Below, piece by piece: positions 1 to 4,200 of a DNA stretch of 6,366 nt (positions within the stretch are counted from its first letter, which is position 1; every line of letters starts with the position of its first letter). The notes beneath the pieces are model-generated. The model ran no database searches. It was not told the DNA's origin and was given only the letters and a program-made list of their open reading frames with translations. This DNA is from an uncultured archaeon. GTDB taxonomy: Archaea > Aenigmatarchaeota > Aenigmatarchaeia > GW2011-AR5. The position numbers were made by a program, and so were the translations under genes. The stretch lies in assembly GCA_903825675.1 (NCBI GenBank), contig CAIKBN010000120.1, positions 1-6,366 of the forward strand, in the 5' to 3' direction.

Positions 1-328
1 AATTAAAATGAATTTTAGAATCATTTGAATCAGAAACTTCAATAACTTTATACTTTCCTTTTGTGTACAAGTGATCGTTAAAAAGAAAATGAGTTACTTC
101 AAGGATTATTATGCTTGCAATCGGTCTTGATAATCTGCCATAGTTTATTTCTAAAGACGCGATTTCTCCTTCGAGCCAATAATTCCTCTGGCCTTTCTTG
201 AGAAATTCATATATATGCCCGGCTTTGATATTTTCAGGAATGCCTTCTTCTTTTTTCCTATTTCCTCTATTGAACTCTGAAATATTTCTTAATGCCAAGT
301 CCGGATTATACTCTGTTTGTATGCCCAT
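1..328 (-). CDS. Unrecognised protein, 5' part only (runs off the left edge)
   Basis: An open frame of 109 codons with no stop reads leftward from an ATG at 328-326 and leaves the window. The product begins MGIQTEYNPDLALRNISEF and is soluble-looking and mixed-charge. It has a KKGQRNYWLEGEI stretch at about 45-57 and a hydrophobic SRPIASIIILEVTHF stretch at about 67-81 that looks like a beta strand or buried core. I see no signal peptide, membrane segment or nucleotide-binding motif. An upstream ATG (333-331) is in another frame and stops soon, so 328 is the best start. No strong Shine-Dalgarno is present, only a weak GAAAGAT. A 7-bp hairpin lies about 22 nt upstream. I do not recognise the family. 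The sustained coding character across the whole length makes a real gene likely, but function is unknown. Confidence 0.72.
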   Translation of the reverse strand, partial: MGIQTEYNPDLALRNISEFNRGNRKKEEGIPENIKAGHIYEFLKKGQRNYWLEGEIASLEINYGRLSRPIASIIILEVTHFLFNDHLYTKGKYKVIEVSDSNDSKIHFN

Positions 329-349
329 ATCATATCTTTCTTAATATTA

Positions 350-367
350 TGCAGGCTAAAGCCCGCA
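350..367 (-). other. Leader hairpin upstream of the minus-strand gene
   Basis: Read on the minus strand, TGCGGGC and GCCTGCA form a 7-bp stem (one G.U pair) closed by a TTTA loop. It ends about 22 nt before the ATG at 328, so it probably lies in that gene's 5' leader. It is G+C-rich in an AT-rich spacer, which makes it stand out. It may affect translation or be a remnant repeat. A role is inferred, not shown. Confidence 0.4.
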
Positions 368-423
368 GTATGCTGAATTTCGCTTAACATTGCTTTTTAT
401 CTAATAAGGCAACCGTATTCAAT

Positions 424-474
424 GTCTTCAAGATAAATACCAATTTTTTGATCAAAACTTTTTTATTGGAAGAC
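424..474. repeat. Nested inverted repeats around a perfect 12-bp palindrome
   Basis: Three nested inverted pairs share roughly one centre: TTTTGATCAAAA (446-457, perfect), CCAAT/ATTGG (440-444 and 465-469) and GTCTTC/GAAGAC (424-429 and 469-474). The spacer is otherwise A/T runs. It sits between the tRNA 3' end and the minus-strand gene at 1-328, where an operator for that gene or a terminator region is possible. Short A/T palindromes also occur by chance, so confidence is low. Confidence 0.3.
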
Positions 475-483
475 GAACCAAAT

Positions 484-502
484 TGACGTACGAAGTACGT
501 CA
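484..502. repeat. Perfect 8-bp hairpin with a GAA triloop
   Basis: TGACGTAC and GTACGTCA pair perfectly around the three-base loop GAA, closed by a C-G pair (CGAAG). The same C(GNA)G loop design recurs at 2628-2646 and 2658-2670, and the left flank AATTGACG (481-488) is shared with the copy at 2629-2636. It is non-coding and lies between the minus-strand gene and the tRNA. It could be a short repeat family member or a protein-binding palindrome. Confidence 0.6.
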
Positions 503-523
503 GTGTATTCGCTCCTTTTTGCA

Positions 524-548
524 GAAGCTTTTTCTTGAAAAAAGCTTC
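524..548 (-). terminator. Hairpin and T run just after the tRNA gene
   Basis: A perfect 10-bp stem (GAAGCTTTTT with AAAAAGCTTC) has a 5-nt loop and begins 4 nt past the tRNA 3' end. On the transcribed minus strand it contains a run of six T residues, the usual archaeal termination signal. It is best read as the tRNA trailer and terminator. The hairpin itself may be incidental to termination, which in archaea depends mainly on T runs. Confidence 0.5.
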
Positions 549-587
549 AAATGGGCCGAGAGGGTCTCGAACCCTCGACCTCCAGTT

Positions 588-612
588 ATCTTAGATTTTA
601 GCTTAGTTGTCA
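588..612 (-). other. tRNA intron 2 (25 nt, canonical 37/38 position)
   Basis: It begins TGACAACTAAG and ends TCTAAGAT on the minus strand. The anticodon-loop bases CTTA (32-35) pair perfectly with TAAG near the intron 3' end, with three-base bulges TA|T and AT|A at the cut sites. The inner helix is weak (2 bp), so this is a relaxed bulge-helix-bulge. CTAAG occurs twice within the intron, which gives an alternative register. Confidence 0.7.
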
Positions 613-620
613 TATAAGAC

Positions 621-649
621 ATGCGCTTTAGCAAATTTGCCTGCTAAAA
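621..649 (-). other. tRNA intron 1 (29 nt, position 29/30, in the anticodon stem)
   Basis: It begins TTTTAGCA and ends GCGCAT on the minus strand. It fits the bulge-helix-bulge layout: a four-base exon segment GCAC faces GCGC in the intron (three pairs and one A.C mismatch), three-base bulges CA|T and AT|G follow, and an inner helix TTTAGCA/TGCTAAA of 7 bp closes the intron. Non-canonical introns at 29/30 are known in archaeal tRNAs. The boundary is fixed by the need for CCA+GT to complete the stem. Confidence 0.7.
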
Positions 650-698
650 TGGTGCTCTACCCCTAAGCTATCGGCCCAAATCAAATATCCTTTGGAAG

Positions 699-707
699 AT
701 TTTAAAG
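699..707 (-). promoter_or_regulatory. TATA box for the tRNA gene
   Basis: CTTTAAAAT on the minus strand is centred about 26 bp before the tRNA 5' end, the usual archaeal spacing for a transcript that begins at or next to the mature end. Confidence 0.5.
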
Positions 708-768
708 CTTTATTAGCTGAATATGTGATCAAGCACCAAGAAAACGAAATCCTCTTTGTGGATTTTTC

Positions 769-793
769 TGACTTCAGTTCGCGTTAGAAGTCA
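769..793. promoter_or_regulatory. 7-bp inverted repeat upstream of the thermosome promoter
   Basis: TGACTTC and GAAGTCA are perfect inverted copies separated by 11 bp, ending about 10 bp before the first TTTATAAA box. The position suits a regulator-binding site for a heat-responsive chaperonin promoter. It does not match the Phr or HSR1 operator patterns that I know. The role is inferred. Confidence 0.35.
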
Positions 794-803
794 AAAATAA
801 AAG

Positions 804-826
804 TTTATAAACTTTCGCTTTATAAA
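804..826 (+). promoter_or_regulatory. Twin TATA boxes of the thermosome gene
   Basis: TTTATAAA occurs twice, at 804-811 and 819-826, each at the centre of a longer palindrome (AGTTTATAAACT and CTTTATAAAG). Either fits archaeal box A. With the usual spacing they predict starts near 831 and 846, leaving a leader of about 35-50 nt before the ATG. Two boxes may mean two starts, or one box and one regulator site. Confidence 0.55.
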
Positions 827-866
827 GTATCAAAGCATATTAAAGTGTCGAATTTATCCCATATTT

Positions 867-873
867 GGAGGTG
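867..873 (+). promoter_or_regulatory. Shine-Dalgarno of the thermosome gene
   Basis: GGAGGTG is a strong match to the archaeal anti-SD (ACCUCC). It sits 6 nt before the ATG at 880 and also close to an out-of-frame ATG at 876. A TGA at 877-879 closes the thermosome frame just upstream, so no longer start is possible. Confidence 0.85.
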
Positions 874-879
874 TGATGA

Positions 880-2517
880 ATGAATCAGTTAGGAGGTCAG
901 CCAATATTTATTTTACCTGAGGGTACTTTACGCTCTACAGGCAAAGACGCGCAGTCAAGGAATATCATGGCAGCCAAGGCTGTTGCTGAAAGCGTACGTA
1001 CTACGCTAGGCCCTAAAGGCATGGACAAGATGCTTGTTGACAGTATAGGTGATGTTACTATAACCAATGATGGTGCTACCATATTGGATAAGATGGAGAT
1101 AGATCATCCTGCTGCAAAGATGATGGTCGAGATAGCAAAAACGCAGGAAGAGGAAGTAGGTGACGGTACCACAACAGCTGTTGTTATAGCAGGCGAACTG
1201 CTGAAAAAAGCAGAAGACCTTCTGGACCAAAACATTCATCCTACCATGATTATAAAAGGCTTCCGCTCAGCCAAGATCAAAGCGCTTGAGATTCTTAATG
1301 AAATAGCTGAAGACCTAAAACCAGGTGACGTTGAAACACTGGAAAAGATAGCCATGACAGCTATGATCGGAAAAGGCAGCGAAGCAGCTAAAGAGCCCTT
1401 AGCCAAGCTCGCAGTAGAAGCTGTAAGAACTGTAATCAACCCTGAAACCAAGACCATTGAAAAGGATGATATTAAGATTGAAAAGAAACAAGGTGGCTCT
1501 ATAGATGACACTGAACTTATAAAAGGCATTGTAATAGACAAGGAAATTGCCCACTCAGGGATGCCAAAAAAGGTAAAAGATGCGAAAATTGCTTTACTAG
1601 ACTGCGCACTTGAGGTCAAGGATACTGAAACCACTGCAGAGATAAGAATAACCAACCCTGACCAGTTGCAGGCCTTCTTGGACCAGGAAAGCAAGATGCT
1701 AAAGGAAATGGTAAGAAAAGTTATTGCATCTGGTTGCACTGTCGTTTTCTGCCAGAAAGGTGTTGATGATCTAGCACAGCACTACCTGGCAAAGGAGAAG
1801 ATAACTGTTGCAAGACGCGTTAAAAAAAGTGATATTGAAAAACTAGCCAAGGCAACAGGCGCCAGTATAGTATTCAATCTGGAGGAAATGTCAGCAAAGG
1901 ACCTTGGATATGCAGGCCTTGTAGAAGAGAAGAAAATAGCTGGCGAGGAAATGATCTTCGTAAGGGAATGCAAGAACCCTAAAGCTGTATCCATCTTAGT
2001 CAGAGGTGGTACAGAGCATGTAGTAGATGAAGCAAAACGATCAATGGATGATGCAGTTCTTGGCGTTATAGCATCTATAGAAGTCGGCAAAGTAGTAACA
2101 GGTGCTGGCTCGGTAGAGCTGGAACTAGCCAAAAGGCTAAAGAAATACGCTGAGAAAGTCGGCGGCCGTGAACAGGTTGCAATAAATGCCTTTGCAGAGG
2201 CCATAGAAATAATTCCGAGAACTCTTGCAGAGTCAACAGGCAAGGACCCTATTGACATATTAGTTTTGTTAAAAACAGAGCATGAAAACGGCATGATATA
2301 CAACGGCATTGACGTATTTAATGGAAAAAGCATGGATGCCAAAAAAGCAGGTGTAATAGAACCGCTGAAAATCAAGACCCAGGCAATAAAAGCAGCAACC
2401 GAGGCAGCTGAGATGATCCTAAGAATAGATGATGTAATAACCTCCAAGACGCCATCTATGCCAGGTGCAGGCATGCCTCCAGGCATGGGCGGAGCAGGCG
2501 AAATGCCTGAGTACTAA
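880..2517 (+). CDS. Thermosome subunit (group II chaperonin, Hsp60/CCT family)
   Basis: An ATP-driven cytosolic protein-folding chamber subunit; thermosomes form double rings with a built-in lid. All family marks are in place over 545 residues, the normal length: [11 protein letters not shown] (42-52), [13 protein letters not shown] (57-69), the nucleotide-binding [10 protein letters not shown] (93-102, with D95), an apical domain at about 215-370 with the charged helical protrusion around 245-280, the RSMDDA segment with the probable catalytic Asp D391, [11 protein letters not shown] (408-418), and a Gly/Met-rich tail (526-545) ending GEMPEY. Start chosen for the strong GGAGGTG 6 nt upstream and an immediate in-frame stop before it. 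It is a single gene with its own promoter and a T-rich terminator, divergent from the tRNA. Whether other subunits are encoded elsewhere cannot be told. The stop is TAA, followed directly by TAG. Confidence 0.97.
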   Translation: MNQLGGQPIFILPEGTLRSTGKDAQSRNIMAAKAVAESVRTTLGPKGMDKMLVDSIGDVTITNDGATILDKMEIDHPAAKMMVEIAKTQEEEVGDGTTTAVVIAGELLKKAEDLLDQNIHPTMIIKGFRSAKIKALEILNEIAEDLKPGDVETLEKIAMTAMIGKGSEAAKEPLAKLAVEAVRTVINPETKTIEKDDIKIEKKQGGSIDDTELIKGIVIDKEIAHSGMPKKVKDAKIALLDCALEVKDTETTAEIRITNPDQLQAFLDQESKMLKEMVRKVIASGCTVVFCQKGVDDLAQHYLAKEKITVARRVKKSDIEKLAKATGASIVFNLEEMSAKDLGYAGLVEEKKIAGEEMIFVRECKNPKAVSILVRGGTEHVVDEAKRSMDDAVLGVIASIEVGKVVTGAGSVELELAKRLKKYAEKVGGREQVAINAFAEAIEIIPRTLAESTGKDPIDILVLLKTEHENGMIYNGIDVFNGKSMDAKKAGVIEPLKIKTQAIKAATEAAEMILRIDDVITSKTPSMPGAGMPPGMGGAGEMPEY

Positions 2518-2520
2518 TAG

Positions 2521-2592
2521 ATATTTTTTTAATTCTTGAATTATTCGGAAATAACACTATAAAGAGAATAAAAAATTTCGTTTTCTTTTTCT
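2521..2592 (+). terminator. T-rich termination region after the thermosome
   Basis: A run of seven T residues (2524-2530) begins 7 nt after the stop codon and is followed by a small AATTC-TT-GAATT inverted repeat. A second T-rich tract (TTTTCTTTTT) lies at 2581-2590. Such T runs are the usual archaeal termination signal. It separates the chaperonin from the pilus operon. Confidence 0.55.
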
Positions 2593-2601
2593 GAAACAAT
2601 C

Positions 2602-2609
2602 TTTATATA
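2602..2609 (+). promoter_or_regulatory. TATA box of the pilus-type operon
   Basis: TTTATATA is a perfect archaeal box A, about 100 bp before the first gene of the operon. The usual spacing predicts a start near 2632, at the first hairpin, leaving an unusually long leader of about 75 nt. A second AT-rich candidate (ATATATTTAA, 2621-2630) could start transcription about 20 nt later. Confidence 0.5.
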
Positions 2610-2627
2610 TCACTTAGTAAATATATT

Positions 2628-2691
2628 TAATTGACGAAGTCAATTAGATATGTTAAAATGCCGTAGGCATAATTGGCGTAAAGTCAATTAT
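2628..2691 (+). repeat. Three consecutive small hairpins in the operon leader
   Basis: Hairpin A (2628-2646): an 8-bp stem TAATTGAC/GTCAATTA with a GAA loop. Hairpin B (2658-2670): a 5-bp stem ATGCC/GGCAT with a GTA loop. Hairpin C (2669-2691): a 9-bp stem with one G.T pair and a GTAAA loop. AAGTCAATTA is repeated exactly at 2637-2646 and 2681-2690, so the left arm of A could also pair with the right arm of C. All lie after the predicted TATA box and C ends just before the start region of the first gene. A post-transcriptional control element or a short repeat family are both possible. Confidence 0.6.
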
Positions 2692-2708
2692 AATTTTGTG
2701 TGATTGCA

Positions 2709-3158
2709 ATGGAAGAAGAATACGAAATGATACCGATGGGTCCGATTAGAAAGCTGGAAAGAAGGGTAGATAGGGTGGAGAAGACAGGAGCGACAACAGA
2801 AACTATCAGAGAATTGGTAGATATAGTAAGATCAAACCAGAGGGTAATTGACGATATAGTAAAAATAAATTCTGATATGATGAACAGGGTTTCCAATCTT
2901 ATTAGCTCTGTTGGCGGTCTTAACGACAAAATAAATGATTTCATGAGCAGGATAGAGATGACCTCAGAGCCTGAACCTCAGCACGAGGAAGTTGTAGTGA
3001 AATCGCAGGAAAAGGAGGAAAAGTACAAGGAAATAGAAGAAAAAGTTGGTGAACGCATGGACAAACTGGAAAAGCGGGTAAACCTCTTGATTCTTTCCCT
3101 CTCAAAGGCAAAATTAAGAAGACAGGAACAAGTTGCCCGTAGACCTGCTCCTGCATAA
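2709..3158 (+). CDS. Cytosolic coiled-coil protein, first gene of the pilus-type operon
   Basis: The protein has 149 residues from the ATG at 2709; a GTG at 2700 would add three residues. I prefer 2709 because GTGAT (2700-2704), complementary to the 16S 3' end, lies 4 nt before it. The start is followed by EEEYEMIPMGPIRKLERRVDRVE, then two long amphipathic heptad-like segments (about 14-82 and 96-138) separated by an acidic EPEPQHEE linker, and a basic tail ending RRPAPA. There is no signal peptide or membrane helix, so it should stay in the cytoplasm. The next gene starts 11 nt after the stop. By position and coiled-coil nature it could play the part of the ArlC/D/E ring proteins, which precede the pilin-like genes in archaellum operons. 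I see no sequence proof of homology. Confidence 0.85.
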   Translation: MEEEYEMIPMGPIRKLERRVDRVEKTGATTETIRELVDIVRSNQRVIDDIVKINSDMMNRVSNLISSVGGLNDKINDFMSRIEMTSEPEPQHEEVVVKSQEKEEKYKEIEEKVGERMDKLEKRVNLLILSLSKAKLRRQEQVARRPAPA

Positions 3159-3169
3159 TGGGTGTAACC

Positions 3170-3757
3170 ATGAAAGGTCAGCAAGAGGCATTATCCGCTA
3201 TATTAATTACAGCTGTTCTTATAGGCGTAGTTGGTTCTGTATACTTTTGGGGTCTGCCGCTTATTCAGAAAAGTAAAGACATATCTGTACTGGAAAGCTG
3301 TGAGAGTTTCATGATGAACCTTAACAATAAAATAAAGGATACAGCTAATCATGGAGGAAGCGACAGTATAGAGATAACAGTCCCAGGAACCTTAAAATTT
3401 GATGGAGCAAACCTGACCCTGTATGTCGATACTGCAGGAATTATCTATGATGTAAATGCCCTTATACCCCTAAGCAGGAATGACTGCTCCAGCACAGAAG
3501 GCACATGGGGCATAGATAATCCAGAAGTATTATGCATATGGACACAATGCCTTGGTAGCGGGAAATGTGAAAAATATCATACAGAGTATAAATTACACTA
3601 CCTAACCTTGAAGGCATCGGGCACGAAAACGTATAAAATAGAGCTTGTTGGAAGTCAAGACTATGGCGGAGAGCACCGATATGTTAAGATGGAAAATAAA
3701 GGCACAGAAGAGGGTGTAAACTTAATAAGCACGAAAATAGCAATTAGTATAATATGA
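3170..3757 (+). CDS. Pilin-like protein with class III signal peptide (archaeal T4P/ArlF-G-like)
   Basis: The 195-residue product starts MKGQQEALSAILITAVLIGVV: a short basic head, the KG|QQ cleavage site expected for a FlaK/PibD-type prepilin peptidase, and one hydrophobic helix (about 7-28). The rest is beta-rich and extracytoplasmic. It has five Cys (44, 106, 122, 127, 133), four clustered within 28 residues, and one sequon (N81-L-T). The ATG at 3170 is preferred over 3158 because GGTG lies 5 nt before it and it gives a standard prepilin head. Its stop overlaps the next ATG (ATGA, 3754-3757), so translation is likely coupled. It may be a minor pilin or an ArlF/ArlG-like stator piece. The short head and large single domain do not match a major archaellin. 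The class is firm, the exact role is not. Confidence 0.85.
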   Translation: MKGQQEALSAILITAVLIGVVGSVYFWGLPLIQKSKDISVLESCESFMMNLNNKIKDTANHGGSDSIEITVPGTLKFDGANLTLYVDTAGIIYDVNALIPLSRNDCSSTEGTWGIDNPEVLCIWTQCLGSGKCEKYHTEYKLHYLTLKASGTKTYKIELVGSQDYGGEHRYVKMENKGTEEGVNLISTKIAISII

Positions 3758-4194
3758 AAGGGCAGTACATAATTGTTAGCGAGATAATGCTTTTTGCCAT
3801 TGGCGCTATAATAACAATATTCGTGATATTAAACTATCAGAACGTCCAGGGAATTTTAACTGAGATGACGCTGCGTGATAATTTATTATCAGTATCTGAT
3901 ACCATATCTGCAGGTATAGTCAAAACAGCTGAAAGCAATTCGATAGTCAGGGTAAAAATACCAGACCAGATATCAGGACATGTATATACGATAACAGTTA
4001 AAAACGATACCATCATCTTAGCTAGTTTTAAAAATCCTGCTATTAACGTTACCCAGCAACTTTTTAATATAACCCAGAGTCATAATATTACATTATTGGG
4101 GAATATTTTGTTGAGCTCTTCAAGATACCTGCAAATACACAATGTGGATAATAAAATAGCAATTGAGGAATGGAAAATACCGATTGAGGAATGA
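3754..4194 (+). CDS. Second pilin-like protein with class III signal peptide, sequon-rich
   Basis: The 146-residue product starts MKGQYIIVSEIMLFAIGAIITIFVIL: the same KG|Q processing site as its neighbour and one hydrophobic helix (about 5-27). The outer part has no Cys but four N-x-T sequons in 30 residues (N84, N98, N105, N111), candidates for AglB-type N-glycosylation. There is no Shine-Dalgarno, and the start overlaps the preceding stop by 4 nt, which points to translational coupling. Of 26 Ile codons, 16 are ATA. The C-terminus IEEWKIPIEE carries a short tandem duplication that overlaps the next gene's initiation region. The position after another pilin-like gene and before the ATPase matches arlF/arlG in archaellum operons, so an envelope-anchored minor subunit is likely. 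A structural pilin is also possible. Confidence 0.82.
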   Translation: MKGQYIIVSEIMLFAIGAIITIFVILNYQNVQGILTEMTLRDNLLSVSDTISAGIVKTAESNSIVRVKIPDQISGHVYTITVKNDTIILASFKNPAINVTQQLFNITQSHNITLLGNILLSSSRYLQIHNVDNKIAIEEWKIPIEE

Positions 4195-4200
4195 AAATAT
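4162..4200 (+). repeat. Tandem 11-bp duplication at the ATPase ribosome-binding site
   Basis: ATTGAGGAATG occurs at 4162-4172 and again at 4183-4193, each followed by AAAATA after a zero- or one-base shift. The second copy supplies the GAGGA (4186-4190) that serves the ATPase ATG at 4199, with 8 nt spacing, and the stop of the preceding gene. In protein it reads IEEWKIP then IEE-stop, so TGG in the first copy corresponds to TGA in the second. Confidence 0.6.

Larger units (their letters stand above)
552..677 (-). tRNA. tRNA-Ile (anticodon UAU), two introns
   Basis: Read on the minus strand, exons 677-650, 620-613 and 587-552 join into a 72-nt cloverleaf: acceptor GGGCCGA/TCGGCCC, U8 A9, D-stem GCTT/GAGC, anticodon stem CCAGT/ACTGG, loop CTTATAA, variable loop AGGTC, T-arm GAGGG-TTCGAGA-CCCTC, discriminator A. 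CCA is not encoded. The anticodon TAT lies at 616-614. Only the two-intron model gives a fully paired anticodon stem: one 29-nt intron at 29/30 and one 25-nt intron at the canonical 37/38 site. Single-intron readings leave a U.C mismatch and either an A34 anticodon or no U33. The acceptor stem, A73 and AGGUC variable loop resemble archaeal isoleucine tRNAs. Ile(UAU) would read AUA directly, whereas most archaea use a CAU tRNA modified by TiaS. A TATA-like box lies about 26 bp upstream. The cloverleaf is sure; the anticodon depends on the intron model. Confidence 0.85.

Noticed and set aside
631..640. GCAAATTTGC palindrome as a binding site
   Set aside because: It lies inside tRNA intron 1 and is explained by the intron hairpin and its loop.
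552..677. Single-intron reading of the tRNA with anticodon AGC or AGA, or a GAU anticodon taken from the GATAA near the 3' exon
   Set aside because: These leave a U.C mismatch in the anticodon stem, an A34 not used in archaea, or no U33. The GAU reading gives the wrong stem length. The two-intron model pairs all five stem positions.
873..879. GTGATGA resembling a C box of a C/D guide RNA, with a CTGA near 917
   Set aside because: It coincides with the ribosome-binding site and start region, and no paired C'/D' boxes with proper spacing are visible.
892..897. Internal GGAGGT just after the thermosome start
   Set aside because: It encodes Gly-Gly of the conserved GGQP head and no start codon follows at a useful distance in frame; the next in-frame ATG is Met30.
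1782..2486. Long antisense open frame (234 codons) inside the thermosome gene
   Set aside because: The plus strand carries an unbroken, full-length thermosome with all motifs. The antisense frame is a by-product of its codon use, and the same holds for the antisense frame at 1236-1739.
3158..3169. ATG at 3158 overlapping the coiled-coil gene stop as start of the first pilin-like gene
   Set aside because: It would add MGVT before MKGQQ, has no ribosome-binding site, and spoils the standard short prepilin head. GGTG before 3170 supports the later start.
4163..4198. TTG at 4163 as an earlier start of the ATPase
   Set aside because: It overlaps the previous gene by about 30 bases and has a rare start codon. 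The ATG at 4199 has GAGGA at a good distance.
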